Shown here piece by piece: positions 15,958 to 22,607 of a DNA stretch of 34,369 nucleotides. The translations under genes and the position numbers were made by a program. The DNA is from an uncultured Bacilli bacterium. Lineage in GTDB: Bacteria; Bacillota_I; Bacilli_A; RF39; UBA660. Each line of letters starts with the position of its first letter. The first letter of the stretch is position 1. The DNA is taken from NCBI GenBank assembly GCA_950097225.1, contig CATNCE010000016.1, positions 1 through 34,369 of the forward strand. Reading direction: 5' to 3'. The notes under the pieces were generated by a model that saw nothing but the letters and a program-made list of their open reading frames with translations, was not told the DNA's origin and ran no database searches.

Positions 15958-17331
15958 TTAACGATATTTTTTTAATTTAAAGTAAAATGTTGTATACTCA
16001 TTAAGTTTAGAGTCTATACCATATTCACAATTATGGCTGTCGAGAATTCCTTTAACAATTGAAAGACCAATTCCTGAACCTACAACATTACGCTTATGAC
16101 GCTTATCTTTTTTATAGTAACGATTCCATACTAGTTTCTTTTCCTCTTCAGTTAAGCCGGCTCCAGTATCAGTAATACTTATTATATAAAAATCCCTTTG
16201 CTTTTTGACAGCTATTTTAACTATTAAGTCATTGCCAGTATGTTCAATGGCATTATTAACAAGATTATATATAACTTGTTCTATTTTCGATTTATCAGCT
16301 TTAATGATTGCCTTATCTGGTAAGTCTAGTTCAAATTTATATCCTTCTTTTTCAATCGTAATGTCATAGCGTTTTAATATTTCATGGATATTTTCAATTA
16401 GATCATATTTTTCTAGCTTTAGTTCGCTTGCACCAGCTTGAATTTTCGACATATCTAATAAGTCATTTACTAAAGCATTTAAACGATCTGTCTCGTCAAT
16501 AATGACATTTAAATCCTTTTCCCTTTTTTCGGGATCTTTATAAGATAGATCACGAACCTTTTCTGCATAAGCTTTAATCATCGTTAGTGGGGTTTTTAAG
16601 TCATGGGATACATTGGCGATTAAATCACGTTTTAGTTCTTCGGTTTTATGCATTTCTGAGGCAGCAATAGTCAACACATCCGATAATTCATCTAATTCTT
16701 CAATATTACTCTTTTCAAACTTAACGTCAAAATTTCCCTTACCTAATTCTCGAGCACTAGATATTATCTTTAAAATTGGTTTATTTAAACGACGAGATAG
16801 GAAAATAGCCATAAAGCTAGAGACAAATATTAAAAATAAAAAGATGTATATTAATTGACGCTTTAAAAGAGAAGTGGCTGAGTTCATATCCTCTAAAGTA
16901 GTATTTAAAAATATATATTGATTATTTCCTAAATTGATAGCGTATAAAATACTCTTAATTTTACTCTTAGGAGATAACAGCTTTATATAGTCTTCCCCTT
17001 CATTAATTAACTCAGCTTTATACTTAGCTATTTCATAACTATAATTAGTTAGTAAACAATTATTTTTTTTTATGTTATAGTCAATTTCTTCATTGTTGGT
17101 ATAGTATTCTATACACATGTCATAAGAATAAGCATACTCTTCTAACAAAGGATCCAGGTTACCTTCATAGTTTCGAATATTCTTGGCGACTTGATTTATA
17201 TTATCGATAACATATTTTTCATAAAATAGTTGGAGAAACTGAATTTGAATTAACCAAAGAGCTAGTAAGATAAGCGATATGAAAACACTTACATAGGTTA
17301 AGGTTTTAATTGTCAGTTTACTACTCTTCAT
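15958..17331 (-). CDS. Membrane sensor histidine kinase
   Basis: A 457-residue kinase. TM1 is at ~9-31 and TM2 at ~160-180, with an external sensor of ~125 residues between them that holds two cysteines (DMCIEYY, NNCLL). HAMP follows at ~180-232, then a HisKA dimer domain with phospho-accepting His243 in ANVSHDLKTPL. The ATPase domain has the N box (QVIYNLVNNAIEHT), G1 (ITDTGAG) and G2 (GSGIGLSIV). Its start overlaps the response regulator stop by 11 bp, so the pair is translationally coupled. It is oriented with, and lies between, the DGR-like cassette and surface gene 13950. The signal and targets are unknown; the PhoR/ResE-like architecture gives no specificity. Confidence 0.95.
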   Translation of the reverse strand: MKSSKLTIKTLTYVSVFISLILLALWLIQIQFLQLFYEKYVIDNINQVAKNIRNYEGNLDPLLEEYAYSYDMCIEYYTNNEEIDYNIKKNNCLLTNYSYEIAKYKAELINEGEDYIKLLSPKSKIKSILYAINLGNNQYIFLNTTLEDMNSATSLLKRQLIYIFLFLIFVSSFMAIFLSRRLNKPILKIISSARELGKGNFDVKFEKSNIEELDELSDVLTIAASEMHKTEELKRDLIANVSHDLKTPLTMIKAYAEKVRDLSYKDPEKREKDLNVIIDETDRLNALVNDLLDMSKIQAGASELKLEKYDLIENIHEILKRYDITIEKEGYKFELDLPDKAIIKADKSKIEQVIYNLVNNAIEHTGNDLIVKIAVKKQRDFYIISITDTGAGLTEEEKKLVWNRYYKKDKRHKRNVVGSGIGLSIVKGILDSHNCEYGIDSKLNEYTTFYFKLKKYR

Positions 17332-17980
17332 AGATAAATTTATATCCTACTTTTCTAACCGTTTTTATAGAGTCGCGATATTTTCCTAATTTATTGCGAA
17401 GAAGTTTAATATGCGCATCGATAGTGCGATCATCAGCTTCATAATCATATCCCCAAATGTTCTCGATTATTTTATCACGAGATAAAGCAATCCCTGGGTT
17501 AGTAAGAAACAACTCTAGAAGTTCAAATTGTGTATGTGTAACTTCAACATACTCACCATCTACACTTACTTCGCGGGATAATTTATTTAATATAATACTT
17601 CCAATAGTAATTATTTCACTTTCACTGTTGCGCTTAGTCACTGCTTTAATTCTTGCAACTAATTCTTTAGGAGAAAATGGTTTAGTGACATAATCATCGA
17701 TTCCCAAATTAAATCCTTGAAGTTTATCTATTTCTTCAACGCGAGCAGACAACATTATAATAGGGATATTCTTTATTTCTTTTATTTCCTTAACAGCTTG
17801 ATATCCGTCCATATGGGGCATCATTATGTCCATAATTATCAGGTCATAATTATTTTTTTCGACTAATTCAATAGCCGAACGTCCATCACTAGCTTCATCA
17901 CACGTATAATTCTCAGCTTCAACGTAATCTTTTATAACACCTCTTATTAGTTCTTCATCATCAACAATTAATAAATGCAT
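17321..17980 (-). CDS. OmpR/PhoB-family response regulator
   Basis: A 219-residue DNA-binding regulator. The receiver domain (~1-118) has the acidic pocket LLIVDDEE, phospho-acceptor Asp51 in IIMDIMMP, the Ser in IIMLSAR and Lys in YVTKPF. The winged helix (~128-219) shows LSREVSVDGE, TQFELLELFLTNPG, LSRDKIIENIWGYD and DDRTIDAHIKLLRNKLG. The ATG at 17978-17980 is chosen because AGGTGA is 6 nt upstream; a GTG three codons earlier lies in that site. It precedes its kinase in the same operon and is 66 bp downstream of the RT gene, so readthrough from the DGR-like cassette is possible. Target genes are unknown; the neighbouring surface genes are natural candidates. Confidence 0.95.
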   Translation of the reverse strand: MHLLIVDDEELIRGVIKDYVEAENYTCDEASDGRSAIELVEKNNYDLIIMDIMMPHMDGYQAVKEIKEIKNIPIIMLSARVEEIDKLQGFNLGIDDYVTKPFSPKELVARIKAVTKRNSESEIITIGSIILNKLSREVSVDGEYVEVTHTQFELLELFLTNPGIALSRDKIIENIWGYDYEADDRTIDAHIKLLRNKLGKYRDSIKTVRKVGYKFIYEE

Positions 17981-18046
17981 ATATTTCACCTACTGATTAA
18001 TATATTAACTTAGTTTTGTGAAAAATAAAAGAAAAATACTTATACT

Positions 18047-19048
18047 TTATCGTTGATGGTATTTTACATATTTTTGATATATACCATAGCAGTCCCCATA
18101 TTTTAAATGACCATGATAACTATTTCTTACAGCCCGATACCGATCTATTGCAATATTCTTCTTTTCAAACTCACTAGTAATTCTCTTCATTTTTCCCTTG
18201 AATTTATCTTTAGTTTTTTTCGTTAATCTTTTTTTAGTATTGCCATTTTTAGATGAATATCTAAATCCTAAAAACTCGATAGACTCCGTATTCTTATAAA
18301 TTTTTGTCTTATTATTTAATGTTAATTTATATTCTTCTTTTAAAATTTTATCGATTTTAATTAAAGCATCTTGAAGCTTCTTTTTATCCTCACACATAAT
18401 ATAAAAATCATCCATATATCGCGCATAGTGCTTAAATCCTAGAGTATAAACAATATATTTATCGAGTTTATCTAGATAAATTGTAGCAATTATTTGGGAA
18501 ACCATATTGCCGATACAGGTTCCACAGCCAAAGTTATAGCAAGGAAGTTTATCGACTTCTGCTATTTTTATATTCTTATTAGAACAATTGCTATTTGCTA
18601 TTCTTTTTAATTCATTTCTTTTTAAATTATTAATTGTGTCATTTACATATGTTTCATTAGTAGAATCTATTATTTTATATAGCAAGTTTAAAGCATCTTT
18701 ATCTTTTATCTTGTTTCTTATTATATTCTTTATTACGTCATGATCTAAACTATAGAAATATTTAGATATGTTCATTTTAAGAATATAAAAAGTTTTATAT
18801 TTATTTTTATAGTAGTTATAATCACGTCTGAATATGCGCATAGCATAGTGAGTACCTTTTCCTACTCTTGTAGCACAATTTCTACTAATTAAAGATTTAT
18901 CAAATACATCTACTAAAAAATATTTAGCTGCTAGATGGTTAATGATTTTATCTTTTATTTCCTGAGACATTATTATTCGCAGTTTTGGTTCTTTAATTAA
19001 GAATATGTTATAGAAACCTGGAGTATATGTTTTAGTTAACACAATCAT
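18047..19048 (-). CDS. DGR-type reverse transcriptase with altered motif A
   Basis: A 333-residue RT. It opens FYNIFLIKEPKLRIIMSQEI, equivalent to about residue 65 of the Bordetella phage bRT, so the usual ~50-residue N-terminal segment is absent. VGKGTHYAM (63-70) fits the DGR RT finger. Motif 4 reads CIGNMVSQ (178-185), the IGxxxSQ form diagnostic of DGR RTs; retron and group II RTs have other forms. The catalytic motif C, ARYMDDFYIM (YMDD 211-214), is intact, and FLGFRY follows. Motif A, normally KxDISKFF, is KMNISKYF: Asn93 (AAC codon) replaces a metal-binding Asp. An insertion of ~40 residues precedes motif 4. GGAG lies 4 nt before the ATG and no in-frame upstream start exists. The DGR class is firm; catalytic competence is doubtful. 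Confidence 0.88.
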   Translation of the reverse strand: MIVLTKTYTPGFYNIFLIKEPKLRIIMSQEIKDKIINHLAAKYFLVDVFDKSLISRNCATRVGKGTHYAMRIFRRDYNYYKNKYKTFYILKMNISKYFYSLDHDVIKNIIRNKIKDKDALNLLYKIIDSTNETYVNDTINNLKRNELKRIANSNCSNKNIKIAEVDKLPCYNFGCGTCIGNMVSQIIATIYLDKLDKYIVYTLGFKHYARYMDDFYIMCEDKKKLQDALIKIDKILKEEYKLTLNNKTKIYKNTESIEFLGFRYSSKNGNTKKRLTKKTKDKFKGKMKRITSEFEKKNIAIDRYRAVRNSYHGHLKYGDCYGIYQKYVKYHQR

Positions 19049-19092
19049 ACATCTCCATAATAGAGTCTATATTGCATATTTTATGATATATG

Positions 19093-19434
19093 TTATTCAC
19101 TCTTTTCATCAAACTTAATCCATGAGAGCACCATATTATTTATATCAAATAAATGGCGTGAACATCCTTCATATTTTTTCTTACTTATAAGTTCTTTTTT
19201 GTAACTTATCTTTAAATAGTAGTCTAACATGTTTATCTTAGTTATAATTCTTAATTGATTATTTGCACGATCTACTCCGTTGTTTGCAAGATAGGCAAGT
19301 TCGATTAAAGTAAGAAGATCTTTTTCTATATATTTTTTTAGTTCTAAGTATTTATGAGGATAATTTTCTAAATTTATACTTATATATTCATAGGTTTTCT
19401 TTAGTTTAGTTATTATTAGTAATTTATCTTTCAT
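19093..19434 (-). CDS. avd: Avd-like accessory variability determinant (four-helix bundle)
   Basis: A 113-residue helical protein. In known DGRs Avd forms a pentamer that binds the template RNA and RT and is needed for mutagenic cDNA synthesis. The sequence fits the bAvd/23S-IVP four-helix family: charged amphipathic helices with YEYISINLENYPHKYLELKK, the conserved-looking LIELAYLANN and RANNQLRIITKINMLDYYLK, the kink ELISKKKY and a last helix ending NNMVLSWIK. The length matches the family (~110-130). It sits 44 bp upstream of the RT in the same direction. AAAGGAG is the ribosome site, and a terminator-like hairpin lies immediately upstream. Presence with an IGxxxSQ RT makes Avd the best reading; an unrelated 23S-IVP paralogue is the alternative. 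Confidence 0.85.
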   Translation of the reverse strand: MKDKLLIITKLKKTYEYISINLENYPHKYLELKKYIEKDLLTLIELAYLANNGVDRANNQLRIITKINMLDYYLKISYKKELISKKKYEGCSRHLFDINNMVLSWIKFDEKSE

Positions 19435-19451
19435 GTTTAGTGCTCCTTTAT

Positions 19452-19485
19452 AAAAAAGACTTTCTCCTGCCCTTTAGAGAAAGTC
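19452..19485 (-). terminator. Terminator/attenuator in front of avd
   Basis: GACTTTCTC and GAGAAAGTC make a perfect 9-bp stem (19458-19466/19477-19485) with a 10-nt loop and a T run, about 10 nt before the avd ribosome site. It would end transcripts from the surface gene and allow only readthrough into avd-RT. Confidence 0.85.
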
Positions 19486-19635
19486 AAATATAGTTTTAGT
19501 AAAAACTTGTTTTTCGTAACTTTACTACTAATCCTTGTTTTACATCTATATTAATATTTTATCTTTTCGATATGGATAATACTTGTTTTCTTTAGCTTCA
19601 CATTACACAGATCTTTTAAAAGAATATTTGTAATC
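19486..19635 (-). other. Non-coding spacer between surface gene copy 2 and avd
   Basis: A 150-nt transcribed spacer with hairpins: ATTACA/TGTAAT (19602-19634) around TCTTTTAAAAGA, and TAGTAAA/TTTACTA (19497-19503/19521-19527). In characterised DGRs a structured spacer lies 3' of the template repeat; by position this segment could be the equivalent. No repeat of a variable region is present within it. Confidence 0.45.
19602..19634 (-). repeat. Inverted repeat immediately 3' of the variable-region candidate
   Basis: ATTACA (19602-19607) pairs with TGTAAT (19629-19634) around a perfect 12-nt palindrome TCTTTTAAAAGA (19612-19623), starting 1 nt past the stop codon. DGR targets often carry a hairpin/cruciform just 3' of the variable repeat; a simple terminator is the alternative, though no T tract follows. 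Confidence 0.55.
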
Positions 19636-19760
19636 CTAAGTTTTAAAGAAAGCTGGGCGCACACCAAGGTCGTTGTCGTTGTTAACGTTGTTGTTGTCAA
19701 AGTTGCCGATAGAGTTGACACTCCAAACGTTCTCGACAATCTCCGCATAAGGCGAAGAAG
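19636..19760 (-). other. Candidate DGR variable/template region (AAC-rich C-terminus)
   Basis: The last ~41 codons of surface protein copy 2. All nine asparagines after the YWTSS motif use AAC, while earlier parts of the gene mostly use AAT. Other codons are GAC and GTC, one or two A changes from AAC. It ends in the conserved-looking LGVRPAFF. This is what a DGR template, or a barely mutated variable repeat, looks like. No second copy exists in the window. Confidence 0.55.
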
Positions 19761-20853
19761 TCCAGTATGATGTTGTATACATGTATTCTGGCGCTCCTGC
19801 AACTCTGGCATCTTCTGTCATGTTATTATAATTATATCCAGCTTTACATGAATATTTATTTGGATCACATCCAACACTTTCTAACTCTTCTTTTGTGATT
19901 AACCGGGTTGTTTTTATTTCTCCATCTAACTCTGCTAATTTTGTTGCATATTCATCAACATACTCTTTAATTACACTTATACTATAATCATTTGGTTTTA
20001 ATTTGTTTTCTTCGGCTACACCTTCACTAGCTTGATTATACTTTTCTTCTGTTGTGTATGGCACTACTCCAATAAAAGGAAATACTTCATCTATGTTTCC
20101 ATTCTCTTTTACTTCACCAACTGCTCCTCTAGCACTTGGATCTTGTAATCCAGTTGGATTTTCTATTGGGGTGACTGTATATGAGGAATCCATTGTTGTT
20201 CCTCCAACATGCAAATTGTATCTAGCTATAGCTGAGACATTATCTCCTTCAATATTATAGACATAGAATGATTCACTACCTAAGGTAATTAAGTCTCCTA
20301 CAGATACTTCTCCATTATTATCATTATCCTCTGTTATCTCCCATGCACTTTTTACTTTATCAGCTGGCGTTCCATCAGACACTTCTTCTCTTGAAACAGC
20401 ACTTCCAACTATCTCACAAGATACCTCTACATCAGTTGTCTCTCCTACATAAGCCTTGATTAACTCAATTTTTAATGTTCCTTTTCTAGTTTCAGTTGCT
20501 AAGAGATTAGTCTCTTCATCGAACTCATTAGTTATACCCAAGTACTCTGTACTATTAGTACAATTTATACTTACACTTGCATCATACTCACGACTTCCAT
20601 TTGTTACGTCATACTCTAATGTATAGGTTTCACCAACCATACTAATATCATAATCAAACACGATATGAGTATCATCCTTGATTAAACTATTACGCTTTTT
20701 TCCATTTTCGAATGATGCAGAAAAATACACATCAAAATCGTCATCATTACTAGCTATTCTAGCATTACCATTTATTACTAACGTAGATGTTACTGCAGCA
20801 AATCCAACCATAAGAAACAACATACCTAGTAATAACACACTTCTTCTTTTCAT
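19636..20853 (-). CDS. TasA-like/lectin-like surface protein, copy 2; candidate DGR target 1
   Basis: A 405-residue protein next to avd and RT. Residues 1-34 are a signal/anchor (MKRRSVLLLGMLFLMVGFAA). A TasA-like beta-sandwich follows (~35-155; two Cys in INCTNS and VSCEIVG). A lectin-like C-terminal domain (~165-405) comes next: SFYVYNIEGDNVSAIARYNL, IGVVPYTTEEKYNQ, EIKTTRLITKEE, YWTSSPYAE, VWSV and GVRPAFF. Calcium-like DNDNNGEVS occurs at its start. The variable or template candidate is the Asn/Asp-rich stretch just before LGVRP. Copy 1 at 1-1024 is ~95% identical with no indel. The upstream region differs completely from copy 1, and a TTAACA/TGTTAA repeat lies in its promoter. Ligand and exact function are unknown; surface binding protein is the reasonable reading. 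Confidence 0.88.
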   Translation of the reverse strand: MKRRSVLLLGMLFLMVGFAAVTSTLVINGNARIASNDDDFDVYFSASFENGKKRNSLIKDDTHIVFDYDISMVGETYTLEYDVTNGSREYDASVSINCTNSTEYLGITNEFDEETNLLATETRKGTLKIELIKAYVGETTDVEVSCEIVGSAVSREEVSDGTPADKVKSAWEITEDNDNNGEVSVGDLITLGSESFYVYNIEGDNVSAIARYNLHVGGTTMDSSYTVTPIENPTGLQDPSARGAVGEVKENGNIDEVFPFIGVVPYTTEEKYNQASEGVAEENKLKPNDYSISVIKEYVDEYATKLAELDGEIKTTRLITKEELESVGCDPNKYSCKAGYNYNNMTEDARVAGAPEYMYTTSYWTSSPYAEIVENVWSVNSIGNFDNNNVNNDNDLGVRPAFFKT

Positions 20854-20900
20854 TTATACTTCTTTCCTTCCTACTATTTAAGACGCATTGTCCTACTATA

Positions 20901-20929
20901 TTTTTAACAATTGTAGGGTGTTAAGTCAA
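20901..20929 (-). promoter_or_regulatory. Putative promoter of copy 2 with overlapping inverted repeat
   Basis: TTGACT (20924-20929), 17 nt, TAAAAA (20901-20906) on the minus strand. A perfect TTAACA-N9-TGTTAA repeat (20904-20924) spans nearly the whole spacer and could be a repressor site. The -10 is weak. Confidence 0.45.
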
Positions 20930-20972
20930 TATTCGTACACCATAGAAAGTGTATGAACTATTCAATAAAATG

Positions 20973-21002
20973 TAAAAAAGAGATTTAATAAAAAATCTCT
21001 TT
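20973..21002 (-). terminator. Terminator of yebC
   Basis: AGAGATTT/AAATCTCT 8-bp stem with T run on the minus strand, next to the yebC stop codon. Confidence 0.85.
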
Positions 21003-21719
21003 CTAATCTAAATTAACGTTGTGATAAACTTCTGTTACATCATCAATATTGTCTAATAAAGATAGTAGTTTTTGAAATACTTCTAGATCTTCGCCTTCTA
21101 AAGAACATTTTTCTTTAGCGTACCAACCTACTTCATCTAAAGTATACTCAATATTATCTATCGTCTTCTCTAAGTAATCTTTAATGCTAGATGCATCACT
21201 TGGTTTGGCAGTGATGATTACTTCGCCATCTTCACTCTCCAAATCCATTATTTCAATACCTTCATCAAGCAATCCCATCATAACATCATCCCCATTATCG
21301 GCTTTAATACCAATAATAGCTAGGTAATCATAGTTATATGATACCGAGTTAGTTACTCCAAGACTCTTGTGACATTTATTGAATGCCTCTCTTACAAATG
21401 AGACTGTACGATTGACATTATCAGTTAGACATTTAACGATAAGTGTTGATTGTCCTGGTCCAAATCCTTCATAAGATAACTCTTGATAATCATCCCCATT
21501 AGCACCCTTAGCTTTTTCAATAGCACGATTTATAATATCACTAGGTACTTGTTGATGTTTGGCTTTTTCAACAACACGTTTTAATGCAATATTGGTATCT
21601 ACTTCAGGATTTCCTTTAGCAGCTAAATAGATCTCTTTGGCAAATGTAGAGTATAACTTGGCTTTAGCTGCTCCCGTTTTTTGAATACTTGCTTTTCTAA
21701 CTTCATAAGCTCTTCCCAT
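21003..21719 (-). CDS. yebC: YebC/PmpR-family protein
   Basis: A 238-residue cytoplasmic protein of the YebC family, whose members have been described as transcriptional regulators and, in some bacteria, as factors easing translation of difficult stretches such as polyproline. Characteristic segments are GRAYEVRKASIQKTGAAKAKLYSTFAKEI at the start, KRVVEKAKHQQVPSDIINRAIEKAKG and YEGFGPGQSTLIVKCLTDN. The N-terminal W-A-x-I-K motif of typical YebC reads YEVRKASI here, as in the YeeN-type subgroup. The ATG at 21717-21719 is preferred over a GTG three codons upstream that lies in the GAGGAAG site. It is transcribed in the same direction as the DGR-like cassette but ends in its own terminator; no functional link is evident. 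Confidence 0.9.
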   Translation of the reverse strand: MGRAYEVRKASIQKTGAAKAKLYSTFAKEIYLAAKGNPEVDTNIALKRVVEKAKHQQVPSDIINRAIEKAKGANGDDYQELSYEGFGPGQSTLIVKCLTDNVNRTVSFVREAFNKCHKSLGVTNSVSYNYDYLAIIGIKADNGDDVMMGLLDEGIEIMDLESEDGEVIITAKPSDASSIKDYLEKTIDNIEYTLDEVGWYAKEKCSLEGEDLEVFQKLLSLLDNIDDVTEVYHNVNLD

Positions 21720-21773
21720 AAAATTCACTTCCTCTAGTAATTATATATTAAAATAGTTACTTTTATCAATAAT

Positions 21774-22553
21774 TTATATATTTTTTTCAACTCTTGCAAG
21801 ACGTTTTCTCTCACTTTGTTCCTTATTAATCTTAGCAATATTAGAAGAAATAGATGCTAGTACGCGCGAAAGAACTTCTATGTTTCCTGGAGTTAGTAAG
21901 TCACTCATCTGTTCAAAAAGATAGTCGATATCATCGGTTCTTATAGTACCATCATTTTCATAGTTAATCACAGAAATGATAACATAGAAAGAAGATAATA
22001 CATCATAGTTGAATTTAGCAAAAGGGGTATCCTTACTATAAGAAATACCAAAGTCAGCTAAAAATTTTACTGATTCATATGGCGATACGCCTTTTAGCTC
22101 AATAGTACCAACTGGAAGATTGGCTTTTAAGCTCTTGATAGTTGCATTAGCTGTTGCACAAGCTTTAGAATCCTTAGCTATATGTAACATCCTTTTTATA
22201 TAGTCAACAAGAGTTTTAATAATCGCGATGTCTGTTGTATCTACTTGATTAAGATCTTTTCCTATCATTTTAGAAGTTTTATATAACTTAGCTAAACAGA
22301 GTTTTTCTGCTATAGCGCGTTTTATTTTTCCATCGGCATCTATTACCCCTGGCCTGGTTTCATATGTGCTAACTTCTTTGTGTAACTCAGTTCTAATATT
22401 TTCCAAAATTGCCCTGAAGCTTTGATTGCTAATTTCTTCTATTTGATTACTGTTATTTAATAATAATAAATAGTTGATATGAACGTCTATATTATTTCGA
22501 TAATATTCCTCTAAATATTCTCTTGGTGTTGGTTGTCCTTGTGTCAATTCCAT
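21774..22553 (-). CDS. Unknown helical protein, paralogue of the gene at 24356-25126
   Basis: A 259-residue soluble protein of unknown function. Its N-terminus (PREYLEEYYRNNIDVHINYL) matches TNKYLKAYYKANIEVHISYL in the protein on the other side of argS, while the remainder is much more diverged. It is predicted almost entirely helical, without membrane segments, cysteine motifs or catalytic patterns I recognise. The ribosome site is GGGGAGG. It follows the argS terminator by about 30 bp and precedes yebC by ~55 bp. I would not assign a function. Confidence 0.75.
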   Translation of the reverse strand: MELTQGQPTPREYLEEYYRNNIDVHINYLLLLNNSNQIEEISNQSFRAILENIRTELHKEVSTYETRPGVIDADGKIKRAIAEKLCLAKLYKTSKMIGKDLNQVDTTDIAIIKTLVDYIKRMLHIAKDSKACATANATIKSLKANLPVGTIELKGVSPYESVKFLADFGISYSKDTPFAKFNYDVLSSFYVIISVINYENDGTIRTDDIDYLFEQMSDLLTPGNIEVLSRVLASISSNIAKINKEQSERKRLARVEKNI

Positions 22554-22585
22554 AATTTTTTCCTCCCCTGACTTTATAATTATAT

Positions 22586-22607
22586 CAAAAAAGACTCATA
22601 TGAGTCT
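22586..22607 (-). terminator. Terminator of argS
   Basis: A perfect palindrome AGACTCATATGAGTCT followed by Ts on the minus strand. The stem overlaps the argS stop codon. Confidence 0.85.

Noticed and set aside
18047-19048. Group II intron or retron reverse transcriptase
   Set aside because: No maturase or endonuclease domain, no intron ends around the gene, no msr/msd-like RNA. IGxxxSQ and an adjacent Avd favour a DGR.
18047-19048. RT as a frameshifted gene with its N-terminus in another frame upstream
   Set aside because: Only 44 bp separate it from the avd stop codon, too little for the missing ~50 residues.
19435-19635. Conventional template repeat in the receptor-avd gap
   Set aside because: I compared this gap, the 44-bp avd-RT gap and the 66-bp RT-regulator gap with both receptor C-termini by eye; none contains a matching repeat.
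13950-20853. Prophage carrying a DGR
   Set aside because: DGRs often occur in phages, but there are no capsid, tail, terminase, portal or integrase genes; the receptors have bacterial surface-type N-termini and housekeeping genes flank the region.
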